A DNA stretch of 64,000 nucleotides from NCBI GenBank assembly GCA_965276765.1, contig OZ255627.1:5022001-5086000 (forward strand), given 5' to 3'. Shown piece by piece: positions 29,016 through 37,829 of this stretch. The DNA comes from G965276765 sp965276765 (GTDB lineage Bacteria; Actinomycetota; Acidimicrobiia; Acidimicrobiales; Palsa-688). The translations under genes were made by a program, and so were the position numbers. The notes beneath the pieces are model-generated. The model saw only the letters and a list, made by a program, of their open reading frames with translations, searched no databases and was not told where the DNA came from. The number at the start of each line of letters is the position of its first letter. The first letter of the stretch is position 1.

Positions 29016-29180
29016 CCGCGCACCCCGACGGCCTACGGGTCGTCCAAGGCGGCGGTGAACATGCTCACCGCGCAGTGGTCGGTGGCTGCTCGAGGTCCAC
29101 AAATCGGTTGCGAATCGGGTTCGGGGAGGGTCTTCTTGGGGCGATGGACACCACGACCGCCCTCCGAGGCGTGACCGACC
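29016..29180 (+). pseudogene. Short remnant of an SDR dehydrogenase, within a gene-poor stretch
   Basis: Between the globin (28868) and the MFS gene (29447) no complete gene is seen. One frame reads TPTAYGSSKAAVNMLTAQW, which is the catalytic YxxxK helix of a short-chain dehydrogenase; it is bounded by a stop immediately upstream (29013-29015) and degenerates downstream. A following 86-codon open frame (29190-29450) ends on the MFS start as ATGA but resembles nothing, and I do not call it. Confidence 0.45.
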
Positions 29181-29446
29181 TCCTTCGCGGTGGATGAGGA
29201 TCCAAGACAGCTTTCACTGGACGACCTGTCCGCGGCGGGTACCGTCGATGGCGGTGAGGCACGGGTTGAGGTGACCGCCGACCGTTCGACCACCTCAGCG
29301 TGGAACACTCGACCGATCTCATCTCCGCCGGCGCCATCGAGACCCTCCGTCCGCCAATTCGACTCCATCGCCATGTCGATCGCATGGGACCCCGACCGGC
29401 GGGCAACCGATCTCGCGGCGAGCGTGGAGCGGCTGCAGGGATCGCG

Positions 29447-30709
29447 ATGAAGCTTGGCGGCGAGTACCGGCGGATCTGGGCGGGTAACGCATCGTCGAAC
29501 CTGGCCGACGGCGTCACCTTCGTCGCCCTGCCGTTGCTCGCGACGACGATCACCCACAACCCCGCCGCAATCTCTGCTCTCTCGGTCGCTTATTCGCTCC
29601 CCCGCATCCTGTCGGTGCTCGGCAGCGGCGTCTTGATCGACCGGTTCGACCGGCGCCGGCTCCTCTACCTCGCCAACCTGTCTCAGTCGGCGATCTTCGC
29701 AGCGCTCACCGCGCTCGTGCTCGTCGACGCCACGCCGATCGCCGCGCTCTATGTCGTGTACGCGGTGATGGGCATCGTCGAAACACTGTCGGACAGCGCG
29801 GCGATCGCCGTCCCGCCGCAGGCCGTCGTCCCCGAAGGGCTGGAGCGGGCGAACTCGCAGATAGCAGGGACCCAGATCGTCGTCGACGAGTTCCTCGGCC
29901 CACCGCTGGGCGGCTTCTTGTTCGCGATGGCCGCCTTCGCTCCGTCGGTCCTCAACGTCGGCGCGTTCCTCCTGGCCGGGTTCGCGTACTGGCGCCTACG
30001 GAACACCTATGTGCCGCGCCGCGACGAGCGCGCCGAGCGACCCGCCGAAGGCATCGTCGCCGAAATCCGCGAAGGCGCGGTCTGGGCGCTGCGGCACAAG
30101 GTCGTGCGCACCCTCGTCCTGATCGGCGGGCTGGCCTCCGTCGGGTACATGATCCCGTTCTCCTATCTCGTGTTATACGCCCGGGAGGTCCTCGGGCTGA
30201 GCCCCACGGGCTACGGCCTCCTGCTGTCGTTCTCGGCCGTCGGCGGGTTGCTCGGCAGCGTCGTCGCCGACCGGCTACGCCGCAAGGTCGGCTACGGCTG
30301 GTCGATCGTCGCCGCCCTCACCGTGGGCGCTTTGTCCTTCGCCGCCATCTCGCTGTTGACCAGCGCCCTGTTCGTCGCTGTCGCCCTGGCCGCCTACATC
30401 GCGCACTCGGTGGTCTGGAACGTCCTCGCCACGTCGATACGCCAGAAGGTGATACCCACCGCGATGATGGGACGCGTCATCGCCGCGAACCGGCTCGTAG
30501 GTCTGTGCGGATTGGCGGTGGGGGCCGCCGGCGGCGGTGTGCTCGCCTCGAACTTCGGATACCGGGTGCCCTTCGACGTTGCTGGCGGGTTCTTCGCCGT
30601 CGCCGCGCTGCTGGCGTTCGCCACGATCGGCAGTTTCCGGACCTGGGAGCTCGAAGAGAAGGCCCGCATTGCGGTCCACACGGCCAACCAAGCGCAGGCC
30701 AAGGAGTAG
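29447..30709 (+). CDS. MFS transporter
   Basis: A 420-residue permease with 12 predicted helices of the enterobactin-exporter/MFS_3 kind. The start MKLGGEYRRIWAGNASSNLADGV is typical of the group, with the loop IDRFDRRRLL after helix 2 and VADRLRRKVGYGW after helix 8. ATG 29447 matches the family; open sequence extends further upstream but has no homology feel. It probably exports a drug or metabolite. Confidence 0.88.
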   Translation: MKLGGEYRRIWAGNASSNLADGVTFVALPLLATTITHNPAAISALSVAYSLPRILSVLGSGVLIDRFDRRRLLYLANLSQSAIFAALTALVLVDATPIAALYVVYAVMGIVETLSDSAAIAVPPQAVVPEGLERANSQIAGTQIVVDEFLGPPLGGFLFAMAAFAPSVLNVGAFLLAGFAYWRLRNTYVPRRDERAERPAEGIVAEIREGAVWALRHKVVRTLVLIGGLASVGYMIPFSYLVLYAREVLGLSPTGYGLLLSFSAVGGLLGSVVADRLRRKVGYGWSIVAALTVGALSFAAISLLTSALFVAVALAAYIAHSVVWNVLATSIRQKVIPTAMMGRVIAANRLVGLCGLAVGAAGGGVLASNFGYRVPFDVAGGFFAVAALLAFATIGSFRTWELEEKARIAVHTANQAQAKE

Positions 30710-30818
30710 CGAGACCGCGGTCGGTGGCTCCGCAGCATCGGTGTGAGCGGGCCTCGATCGTGAGCCGCCGCGAGGCACGGCCCTCTTCAGTCGGCCTCCG
30801 CGAACGTTACGACCGGCC

Positions 30819-31677
30819 CTACCGCCCTGAGGCGGCCGCTCCGGCCAGGACGTCACGGATCGATGTCGGCGGCTGGCCGACGAGGCGCTGGAGTGTCGGG
30901 TCGCTAGAGGCGAAGTCGCCGCGCCGGCTCGCTCGGAACATCCCGAGGAACATCTCGGCGAAGCGCGCCGGGGTGCCGTGCGCGATAAGCGTGCTGCGGT
31001 ACTCGTCCTCGGAGACGGTGACCCGGGTGATCTCCCGGCCGTGCACCTCAGACGCGATCGCGGCCAGTGCGGCAAGATCGATGGCCTCGGCGCTGGCCAG
31101 CGGCGGGGTGAGGCCGTCAAGCGCCCCATCCTGGCTCAGCACCACCGCAGCGGCTTCGGCGAGGTCGACGGGCGCCGTCCAGGACACCGGGCCGTCCTCG
31201 GGGGCGGTGAGCGTGCCAGTCTGAAGCGCCTGGCCGACGAGCATCACCGCGGTGTTGGCATAGAAGCCGTTGCGCAGCGAAGTGAAGGCGACGCCCGAGT
31301 CCCGCAGCAGCGCCTCGGTGGCGGCGTGATCGGACGCCGCGGCAAAGGGCGAGTCCGGCGAAGCGCCCATGTGACTGGTGTAGAGGATCCGCTGGGCGCC
31401 GGCCGCCCGGGCGGCCTCGATGGCGGCGGCGTGGCGGGCGACTGCGGTGGGGCCGAGCTCGTCGACCGAGACGATGAGCACCTGGCTGGCACCCGTCGAA
31501 CGCCTCGTTGAGGGTCACCGGGTCGGCGAAGTCGCCGCGGCGAACCTGGACGCCGCGATCGGCGAGGGCGCTGGCCTTCTCGGGGTCACGGACGCTGACC
31601 CCCACCCGGTCTGCGGGAAGGCGGGCGAGTAGCTGCTCCACGATGCCCCGGCCGAGCTGGCCGGTGGCGCTGATCAC
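30819..31677 (-). pseudogene. NmrA-like NAD(P)-binding oxidoreductase with one frameshift
   Basis: Two frames together make a full-length atypical SDR (QOR2/NmrA-like, about 285 residues). The first frame starts at GTG 31677 with GGAGG six bases upstream and contains SATGQLGRGIVEQLL and VRRGDFADP. The second begins with QVLIVSVDELG and contains ILYTSHMGA, LRNGFYANT and the C-terminal domain. They join if one base, around 31491, is removed. This may be a real lesion or a sequencing error; all other residues look conserved. It is divergent from a TetR gene that probably controls it. Confidence 0.75.
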
Positions 31678-31793
31678 GATGAACCTCCAATTCGCACGCA
31701 ATTCCGCTGCTGTTAGCACTGATACAGCCTTAGGCTACCACGGATACGTTGACGGTGGCAGCAGGGAGGCGGTAGCACCGGTAACATCGTCCC

Positions 31794-32498
31794 ATGGAGG
31801 CGATCACCGAGAACGACGCTCGGGAGACCACCCGAATCCGGATCGTCGAGGCAGCCGCGGCGCTTGTCGAACACGGCGGGAGCCTGGCGCTCACGACCCG
31901 GTCGGTAGCTGCCGCGGCCGGCGTGCAGGCGCCGACGATCTACCGGCTCTTCGGCGACAAGGACGGCCTGATCGACGCCGTGGTCATGCACGGCTTCCGC
32001 ACCTACTTCGAGGAGAAGGCATCCCGTCGGCCGAGCCCTGACCCCCTCGAGAACCTGCGCCGGGGCTGGAACCTACACATCGAGTTCGGTCTGAGCAACC
32101 CTGCGCTCTACGTCCTCACCTACGGTAACCCCCGACCCGGGCGCAGCCCCGCGGTCGTCGCCGCCTCCCGCCAGATCCTCGCCGAGCACGTCCATCGAAT
32201 CGCCGAAGCCGGCCGCCTTCGCGTCCCCGAACAGCAGGCGGCCGACCTCGTACACGCCGCCGGTTCAGGGACGGTGCTCTCCCTGCTGGCCACCGACAAG
32301 GACCGACGGGATCTGCAACTGTCCGCACTCGCCCGCGAGGCCGTCGTCGCCGCCATCACGACCGCAGACCCAGCGGTCGACACGCCAGGACCAGCGGCGG
32401 CGGCGATCACGCTGCGGGCGCGCATCCCCGAGGCGACAGCGCTCAGCAAGGCCGAGCGTCGCCTCCTCGACGAATGGCTACAGCGGATCGCTCGTTGA
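31794..32498 (+). CDS. TetR-family transcriptional regulator
   Basis: A 234-residue regulator. The N-terminal helix-turn-helix (about residues 14-60) contains IVEAAAALVEHGG, TTRSVAAAAGVQAPTIYRLFGDKDGLIDAV, a clear TetR pattern. The ligand domain (residues 75-230) is not assignable. It is divergent from the NmrA-like oxidoreductase with a 116-base gap that holds a weak dyad GCTGT-N10-ACAGC at 31709-31728, a possible operator. A quinone- or electrophile-sensing role would fit the oxidoreductase but is inference. Confidence 0.9.
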   Translation: MEAITENDARETTRIRIVEAAAALVEHGGSLALTTRSVAAAAGVQAPTIYRLFGDKDGLIDAVVMHGFRTYFEEKASRRPSPDPLENLRRGWNLHIEFGLSNPALYVLTYGNPRPGRSPAVVAASRQILAEHVHRIAEAGRLRVPEQQAADLVHAAGSGTVLSLLATDKDRRDLQLSALAREAVVAAITTADPAVDTPGPAAAAITLRARIPEATALSKAERRLLDEWLQRIAR

Positions 32499-32540
32499 GC
32501 ATCGACCGGTCCCCTGGCCAGTTCTGGCGCCTGTCCAGAC

Positions 32541-32560
32541 GGCTCGGCAAGAAACGAGCC
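32541..32560. terminator. Hairpin between convergent tetR-type gene and hisA
   Basis: GGCTCG (32541-32546) pairs with CGAGCC (32555-32560) over an 8-base loop. It sits between the two convergent stops and has no T tract. Terminator function is suggested only by position. Confidence 0.35.
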
Positions 32561-32664
32561 GCGATCGTGGACGGCAAGTGCAATCCGTCTGGGTCATCGC
32601 CTGGCACCTACTCACCAACGACTGGGACTGCGGCCTCCCGGTCACGACTGAGACAGCGACTCGC

Positions 32665-33390
32665 TCACAGCGCGACCGCCGCCAGGGCTTGGGGCAGCGT
32701 GAACGCGCCCACGTACAGCGCCTTGCCTACGATCGCGCCCTCGACGCCGATCTCGGTCAGCCCGGCTATCGCGCGCAGATCGTCGACCGAGGAGACGCCG
32801 CCACTCGCGACGACCGGCGCTGAGGTGCGCGCACAGACATCGCGCAGCAGCCGCAGATTCGGCCCGGTGAGCGTGCCGTCCTTGTGCACGTCGGTCACCA
32901 CGTAGCGGGCGCACCCGTAGGCGTCGAGGCGGGCGAGTGTCTCCCACACCTCGCCGCCGTCGCGCGTCCAGCCGCGGGCAGCCAGGGTGGCGCCGCTCAC
33001 ATCCAGCCCGACAGCAATCTTGTCGCCGTGCCGCGCGATCGCGGCCCGTACCCAGTCGGGCGACTCGAGCGCCGCGGTGCCGAGGTTAACGCGCGCGGCT
33101 CCGGTGCCGAGGGCTGCATCGAGCGAGGCGTCGTCGCGGATGCCACCGGACAGCTCGACCGCGACGTCCAGTCGCTTGACGACCGAGGCGAGCAGAGCGA
33201 GGTTGTCGCCACGCCCGAACGCCGCGTCGAGATCGACGAGATGAATCCATTCGGCGCCGTCGCGTTGCCAGGCCACGGCGGCATCCAGCGGGTCGCCATA
33301 GCGCGTCTCGGTGCCGGCTTCGCCCCGTACCAGCCGGACGGCCACGCCGCCCGCGACGTCGACGGCCGGCAGCAGGATCAACGAACTCAC
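32665..33390 (-). CDS. hisA: Phosphoribosyl isomerase (HisA, possibly bifunctional PriA)
   Basis: A 241-residue (beta-alpha)8 barrel. LLPAVDVAGG carries the catalytic base aspartate near residue 9 and VVTDVHKDGTLTGPN the general-acid aspartate near residue 170; SGGIRDDASL and ASGGVSS are the two phosphate-binding loops. It converts ProFAR to PRFAR in histidine synthesis; in Actinobacteria the same enzyme often also replaces TrpF, which cannot be judged here. GTG 33390 has GGAG seven bases upstream. No other his gene is nearby. The frame remains open for 93 codons upstream. Confidence 0.92.
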   Translation of the reverse strand: MSSLILLPAVDVAGGVAVRLVRGEAGTETRYGDPLDAAVAWQRDGAEWIHLVDLDAAFGRGDNLALLASVVKRLDVAVELSGGIRDDASLDAALGTGAARVNLGTAALESPDWVRAAIARHGDKIAVGLDVSGATLAARGWTRDGGEVWETLARLDAYGCARYVVTDVHKDGTLTGPNLRLLRDVCARTSAPVVASGGVSSVDDLRAIAGLTEIGVEGAIVGKALYVGAFTLPQALAAVAL

Positions 33391-33836
33391 GCATGTCTCC
33401 GATCTAGGGGATCTAGGGATCTGAGGGGCCGTGAAGCGCCCGAACGCACAGAGCTGTCCGCGTGTCGGTAGGGCGCAGCCCGGTGACCTGCACTCGTCGC
33501 AGCGCACGCCGCCCATGGCCACGCTCGCTGGCAGCTCCACCGCCTGCTGTGGATCGTCTGCGAGCAGCAGACCGGCCGACAACCACGGGGCCTGCGCCTC
33601 GGCCGCCAGCTCCTCGGTCTCATTGACGCCGTAGGCGGCTCGCCGGCTACCTTCCCCCTCCAGTGGCACGTGCAGCCGCCACCCCTCGCTCGCCCCCGCC
33701 TCGCTCGCGCCTGCGACAAGCCATCGTGGCCCAAGCTAGCCATCCATAAGGTCACGTAAGGTCATAGACCCGCTGTGAGCCGTCGTGACCTTTTCTCCCT
33801 ATCCAGGTTCGGCGCCCCCGACCTGGACCTCTTGTC
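33391..33836 (-). other. Upstream region of hisA; open frame with cysteine-rich stretch, no assigned gene
   Basis: The frame of hisA continues upstream to about 33733 and reads like protein in places (GWRLHVPLEGEG, NETEELAAEAQAPWL, VRCDECRSPGC). I cannot assign it to a family, and normal HisA has no such extension, so it may be a separate small gene fused by a lost stop or chance coding in GC-rich DNA. Near 33802-33827 an inverted repeat TCCAGGT/ACCTGGA lies just outside the attachment site, where the terminator of the tRNA-Ala gene would have been before integration. Confidence 0.35.
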
Positions 33837-33881
33837 GTGGAGGTGATGGGACTTGAACCCACGACTCTACGTTGCGAACGT
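33837..33881. repeat. Attachment-site copy 1 (tRNA-Ala 3' segment, 45 of 46 bp)
   Basis: This segment equals the 3' part of the tRNA-Ala gene (62903-62948) except for one missing T in the T-arm/variable region (CGACTCTAC versus CGACTTCTAC). The next bases diverge from the tRNA but match those after copy 2 (GTC-R-CCGGAGCCACCC and beyond, about 35 bases), which marks an element end and not a tRNA gene. It forms the outer left boundary of the tRNA-Ala array. Confidence 0.85.
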
Positions 33882-33980
33882 CACCGGAGCCACCCACTGG
33901 TGACGGCACCACCAGGCCCTCGGAGGCAGTCCGGACAGGGCTAATCGGACCTCGATCAGGTCCGGATGCAGGTACGCAAG

Positions 33981-34032
33981 TCTGAAAGCCTTGCAGGTCT
34001 CGCGCCAGGCAATTATAAAAGAGTCTTTCAGA
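33981..34032. promoter_or_regulatory. Inverted repeat flanking the promoter, candidate operator
   Basis: TCTGAAAG (33981-33988) and its exact complement CTTTCAGA (34025-34032) bracket the -35/-10 pair, the second arm lying at the expected transcription start. An ArsR-type repressor encoded by the first gene could bind here; the wide 36-base spacing leaves this open. Confidence 0.4.
33991..34019 (+). promoter_or_regulatory. Sigma-70-type promoter for the arsR-like/MFS operon
   Basis: TTGCAG (33991-33996), a 17-base spacer and TATAAA (34014-34019) form a strong promoter in otherwise GC-rich DNA, 15-27 bases before the possible start codons. Confidence 0.7.
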
Positions 34033-34045
34033 GTTGGGGGTGTCC

Positions 34046-34600
34046 GTGGACGAGTCCCGTCCTGTCCTGAGCGAGGCAGCCGTACTGGAGGCGTTGGCCC
34101 ACCCGGCCCGTCTCGACCTGTTGACCTACCTGATATCCGAGCGCGCGGCAACGGCGTCGGCGTGTGCTCGGGCCGTGGGCGACACGCCGTCGAACTGCAG
34201 TTACCATCTGCGCGTCCTGGCCCGCCACGGACTGGTCGTGCCCGACGCATCAAAGGACGGCCGGGAGCGGCCGTGGCGAGCCACCCTCACGGGTTTCGAC
34301 ACCGACGAAGAGACTGCTCCGCAGCTCGCCGCAGCAGTGCGGGCGGCATCGCTTCAACTGGACCAGCGCCTGGCCCGGGACTACCTGTCCCGCCACGACC
34401 ACGGCCCGGCCGCATGGCGAGCTGCCGCCACTTACTCGACGTACACGTTGCGAACGACGCCGGCCGAGCTGGGGGACCTGATCGAGAAGCTCGATGCCCT
34501 CATCCGCCCTTTCATTACCGCAACCCGCGACGACCCTCCGTCTGGGACGGAGCTGGTCCATCTCGGCCTGCACGCCTTCCCCCGCTCGTGGCCCCGATGA
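34046..34600 (+). CDS. ArsR-type winged-helix regulator
   Basis: About 184 residues. The winged helix (about residues 8-75) reads LEALAHPARLDLLTYLI, followed by DTPSNCSYHLRVLARHGLV, the recognition helix pattern of ArsR/HTH_20 regulators. The C-terminal hundred residues are a helical ligand domain without cysteine pairs, so metal sensing is unlikely. Starts at TTG 34034, GTG 34040 or GTG 34046 are possible; the last has GGGGG five bases upstream. The stop overlaps the MFS start as ATGA, so it likely controls export of a compound it senses. Confidence 0.85.
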   Translation: MDESRPVLSEAAVLEALAHPARLDLLTYLISERAATASACARAVGDTPSNCSYHLRVLARHGLVVPDASKDGRERPWRATLTGFDTDEETAPQLAAAVRAASLQLDQRLARDYLSRHDHGPAAWRAAATYSTYTLRTTPAELGDLIEKLDALIRPFITATRDDPPSGTELVHLGLHAFPRSWPR

Positions 34601-35835
34601 GGCCTCCCGCGCCCCTGCAGCAGAGAGACTTCCGCTCGCTGTGGCTGGCGGGACTGGTCTCCGACGCCGGCGACTGGCTGCTGCTGATCGCGCTGCCCAT
34701 CATCGTCTACGACCTGACCCGCTCGGCGTCGAGCACCTCGCTGGCCTTCCTCGTCGAGCTCGCCCCCGGGGTCGCGCTCGCCCCGCTCGCCGGATGGTGC
34801 GCCGACCGCTGGGACCGTCGCCGCCTGCTCGTCACCGTGTCATTGCTCCAAGCGGCCGGGCTCGTGCCACTGCTGGTTCCCGGTGCCAGCAAGCACCTCC
34901 CGCTGATCTACGCCGTAATCCTGGTCGAAGCCGCGCTGGCCGCGCTGTTCGACCCGGCCAAGAACGCCCTCTTGCCGAGCCTGCTCGCCCCCGGCGACCT
35001 GGTCCCGGCCAACTCGATGATCGGCCTCAGCCAGAACATCGGGCGTCTCGTCGGCGGACCACTCGGCAGCATCCTCCTCGCAGCCGGCGGTCTGCGGATC
35101 GTCGGTGCCGCCGACCTGTTCACCTACCTGACGGCAGCAGCACTCATCGGCCGCCTCCGGCCCTCGGCGCTCCCGGGGCCGCCCGGCGCAACCTCTGAGA
35201 ACGTACCGGCAAGGCGCACGTGGTCCCTTTCGGCGTGGCGGAGCTCCACGGTCCGGACCACCCTGCTCGTCACTTTCGTCAGTCAGATCGCCCAGGGCAT
35301 CTTCGTCGTGTCCTTCATCCTGTTCGTGGCGCAACGCCTCCACGGAGGCTCAGCGGAGATCGGACTCCTCCGTGGCGTCCAAGCCATCGGCGCAGTCGGC
35401 GGCGGGCTCGCACTCACCGTGTGGACCCGAGATCGCACGCCCTCCATCCTCACCGCCGCCGCAACAGCCGCCTTCGGCCTCATCAGCCTGACGGTGTGCA
35501 ACGCGCCGTTCGTCACCACCGACACCGCCGTGTACATCGGACTGTTCATCCTCGTCGGTGTCCCGGGAATCGCGTTGGCCACCGGCCTGACCTCGACCCT
35601 GCAATGGGGAGTCGGCGACCAAGAACGGGGGCGGATCTTCAGCGTGTTCGGCTTGGTCGGCAACCTCGGTCAAGCAGTAGGCATGACCGCTGCTGGCCTG
35701 CTCATCGCGCCGCTCGGTCTCCAGCCGCTCCTCAACACTCAAGCCATCCTCTACCTCGCGTCAGGAGCCATCGCGGCGCGCTGGATGACTCGGCGGCTAC
35801 CTAGAAGCCGTGCGCCACAGGGCCAGCTCAGCTGA
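34597..35835 (+). CDS. MFS efflux transporter coupled to the ArsR-type regulator
   Basis: A 412-residue MFS_3-type permease with 12 hydrophobic segments. The motifs GWCADRWDRRRLL after helix 2 and FDPAKNALLPSL in the first half are typical. The ATG overlaps the regulator stop. The pair is a common self-regulating efflux unit. Substrate unknown. Confidence 0.9.
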   Translation: MRPPAPLQQRDFRSLWLAGLVSDAGDWLLLIALPIIVYDLTRSASSTSLAFLVELAPGVALAPLAGWCADRWDRRRLLVTVSLLQAAGLVPLLVPGASKHLPLIYAVILVEAALAALFDPAKNALLPSLLAPGDLVPANSMIGLSQNIGRLVGGPLGSILLAAGGLRIVGAADLFTYLTAAALIGRLRPSALPGPPGATSENVPARRTWSLSAWRSSTVRTTLLVTFVSQIAQGIFVVSFILFVAQRLHGGSAEIGLLRGVQAIGAVGGGLALTVWTRDRTPSILTAAATAAFGLISLTVCNAPFVTTDTAVYIGLFILVGVPGIALATGLTSTLQWGVGDQERGRIFSVFGLVGNLGQAVGMTAAGLLIAPLGLQPLLNTQAILYLASGAIAARWMTRRLPRSRAPQGQLS

Positions 35836-36070
35836 GACCAATTACAACGGCCCACGACAAATAACAACTCAATCGGCCCCGAGGCCTGGGCAGTCGCCCG
35901 CGCAGTGTGTCAGTCATCCATCCCCTGCGGCACCAACCTCTGTTCGCCCAAGAGGAGCCGCTTGGCGTTCCGTAGGCCCTTCGGGTTGCGAGACGGGGGG
36001 GGGGTTTCCTCCTCCGATCGTGAGCCCGTCGGCTGATCGAAGAGCCGCACGCCATAGTCGCGAGGACTGT

Positions 36071-36640
36071 CTATTTGGGCCCGTAGACGAGTACGACGAC
36101 GCCGCTGGCGAAGCGGGTGACATTGAGCAGCTTGAGGTGGGGTGCCCAGTCGATGTCGGCGAAAAGGTGTTTGCCTGTACCGACTGCAACCGGGGTGAAA
36201 AAGAGGTGGTACTCATCAATGAGGTTGCGCCTGGCCAGCGTCGCGCCGAGCGGACCGTCACCGTACTTAAGCAGGTTACGGCCGGGCTCCTGCTTGAGCT
36301 CCGCAACGCTTTCGGCGACGTCACCGTCAATCACGGTCGCGTTCCAGGGAAGATCTGTCCGGCCGCGCAAAGTGGTGGAAGCGACGAGCTTGGGCAAGGC
36401 GTTCATGCGGGCGACGAACCGCTCGAAATCGGTCGGCTCCCCGGCTGCCTTCTCGGCCATGGCGGTGTAGGCGGCGGACAGCCCCTCGTATGTCGCACGG
36501 CCGAGCAGCAGCATGTCGGCATCCTTAAGCAACGCGCCGGCGTAGGCGTTATGTTCATCGTCGAGGTAGGGCCTCGCCCACGCGTTGTTGCCCTGCTCGC
36601 CGCCGAGTGCGACGTGAGTTGCCTCTACAAGTTTCCCCAT
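36071..36640 (-). CDS. Dihydrofolate-reductase-like (RibD C-terminal domain) protein
   Basis: A 189-residue protein of the RibD_C/YyaP family. MLLLGRATYEGLSAAY matches the conserved L-G-R-x-T-Y-E segment, KLVASTTL follows, and NLLKYGDGPLGATL occupies the nucleotide-binding glycine region. The family binds NADPH and is often found near regulators; its substrates are unclear. It stands alone between the MFS gene and the next pair. The 235 bases before it (35836-36070) hold no gene I can support. Confidence 0.88.
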   Translation of the reverse strand: MGKLVEATHVALGGEQGNNAWARPYLDDEHNAYAGALLKDADMLLLGRATYEGLSAAYTAMAEKAAGEPTDFERFVARMNALPKLVASTTLRGRTDLPWNATVIDGDVAESVAELKQEPGRNLLKYGDGPLGATLARRNLIDEYHLFFTPVAVGTGKHLFADIDWAPHLKLLNVTRFASGVVVLVYGPK

Positions 36641-36845
36641 CGTGTCCTCTCCGTGTCATCGGGGCTGCTGGGTCACTGGTCTTTCCAAGGATTGGACTAC
36701 AGCGCAACCGCAAAGTCATCGCTCCGGCATGCATCTGGCCATTGCTTGCGACCGAGCCGACCGGCCAGCCGCCATGTCCGCTGGCCGATCATCCACTTGC
36801 GGATACTCCCATGGTCGACGGGTCCTCGCAGTCGGCCGGGCCCAT

Positions 36846-37145
36846 CTACAGGCCGCCGAGCAGGTCGCTCAGCGCCTGGGTGTAAGTACCGAGAGCGGCA
36901 CGGCCATGGTCGGTCAGAGCGACGTTGGTTATGGAAACGGTCCCGTTGCGGGTCTTGTTGCTGCTGATGTAGTCGGCTTCCTCGAGTTTGCGCAGGTGGA
37001 TGATGAGGTTGCCGGGGGTGAGGCCGATCGTGTCCTGCAGGCGGCTGAAGGACAGCGTGTCGCCGTGCGTCAGCGCGGCCAGCGTCGCGACGATTTTCAG
37101 GCGAGTGGGGACGTGGATCAGCGGGTCGAGCCCGTCATCAGACAT
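36846..37145 (-). CDS. Winged-helix transcriptional regulator (MarR/ArsR-like, single domain)
   Basis: A 99-residue regulator: HVPTRLKIVATLAAL, SFSRLQDTIGLTPGNLIIHLRKLEEADYI and the wing ISSNKTRNGTVSITNVALTDHGR. The pattern matches the short HTH proteins that repress an adjacent membrane-protein gene. It lies 9 bases downstream of such a gene in the same operon, and a perfect 25-bp palindrome precedes that operon, so it is probably autoregulatory. Confidence 0.88.
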   Translation of the reverse strand: MSDDGLDPLIHVPTRLKIVATLAALTHGDTLSFSRLQDTIGLTPGNLIIHLRKLEEADYISSNKTRNGTVSITNVALTDHGRAALGTYTQALSDLLGGL

Positions 37146-37154
37146 GGCACTCCG

Positions 37155-37802
37155 TCATGCGCGCTGCCGCCACGCAGTTTCGCAGGCGTGCTCAAGGAGC
37201 ACGACGAACAGGCCCACAGCGACCACCGCCCACGCTCCGGTGGGTCCCGCGAACGCGGCAACGGCGCCGACGGTGGCGGCCGTCAGCCCGCTGCCACACG
37301 CGCGCCAGTCTGCTTGCGCCGCCATGATCCCCGCCCATCCCAGTCCGCCGACGATCAGCGGCGCGGTGGCCGGATACAGCCCGTAGACGATTGCGTCGCT
37401 CGCTCCAGTGGCGATCAGCACGCCCATGGCCACGAACACGCCGATCCATACGACCGTCATGACGGCGATCTCGGCGGGGAGTAGCCGGGATCGACCGCCG
37501 ACCCCGGCGGTGGCGCGCTTCGCCACCGCAACTGTCGCGACCACATTGACGATGCCGACCGCAACCCCGACCGGGATGACTGCGGCCGTCGGGTGCGCGT
37601 AGGGATGCTGCCCGCGCACGTTTAGCCACAGCGCGCCGTAAGCGCCCAGGGCCAGGACCGCCCTGATCGCCAGGATCCAAGGCGGGAAGGGCTCGAACTG
37701 GCGCCGCGCCTGGCGGGTGGCCTGGTGCAGCAGGGCAGCGGCCTGCTGGGGGTTGAAGTTGCCCCCATTGTCCTCGGTGGTGGCGTGGGGTGTGGAGTTC
37801 AT
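37155..37802 (-). CDS. Membrane protein co-transcribed with a winged-helix regulator
   Basis: About 215 residues from ATG 37802 (MNSTPHATTED), preceded by GGGGAG. A polar N-terminus of about 40 residues is followed by six or so transmembrane helices (about 45-62, 70-90, 108-130, 135-152, 155-175 and 180-200). There is no known family motif. The gene sits right under the palindromic operator. Confidence 0.8.
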   Translation of the reverse strand: MNSTPHATTEDNGGNFNPQQAAALLHQATRQARRQFEPFPPWILAIRAVLALGAYGALWLNVRGQHPYAHPTAAVIPVGVAVGIVNVVATVAVAKRATAGVGGRSRLLPAEIAVMTVVWIGVFVAMGVLIATGASDAIVYGLYPATAPLIVGGLGWAGIMAAQADWRACGSGLTAATVGAVAAFAGPTGAWAVVAVGLFVVLLEHACETAWRQRA

Positions 37803-37829
37803 GGTGTCTCCCCTCGGATCGACTCTACG

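Noticed and set aside
29190..29450. 86-codon frame ending on the MFS start codon (ATGA)
   Set aside because: The overlap is suggestive but the sequence has no recognisable fold and follows a decayed SDR.
33837..33911. A second tRNA-Ala gene at the first tRNA-like segment
   Set aside because: The 5' half (acceptor strand and D-arm) is missing and the sequence continues as in the other element end, so it is an att copy.
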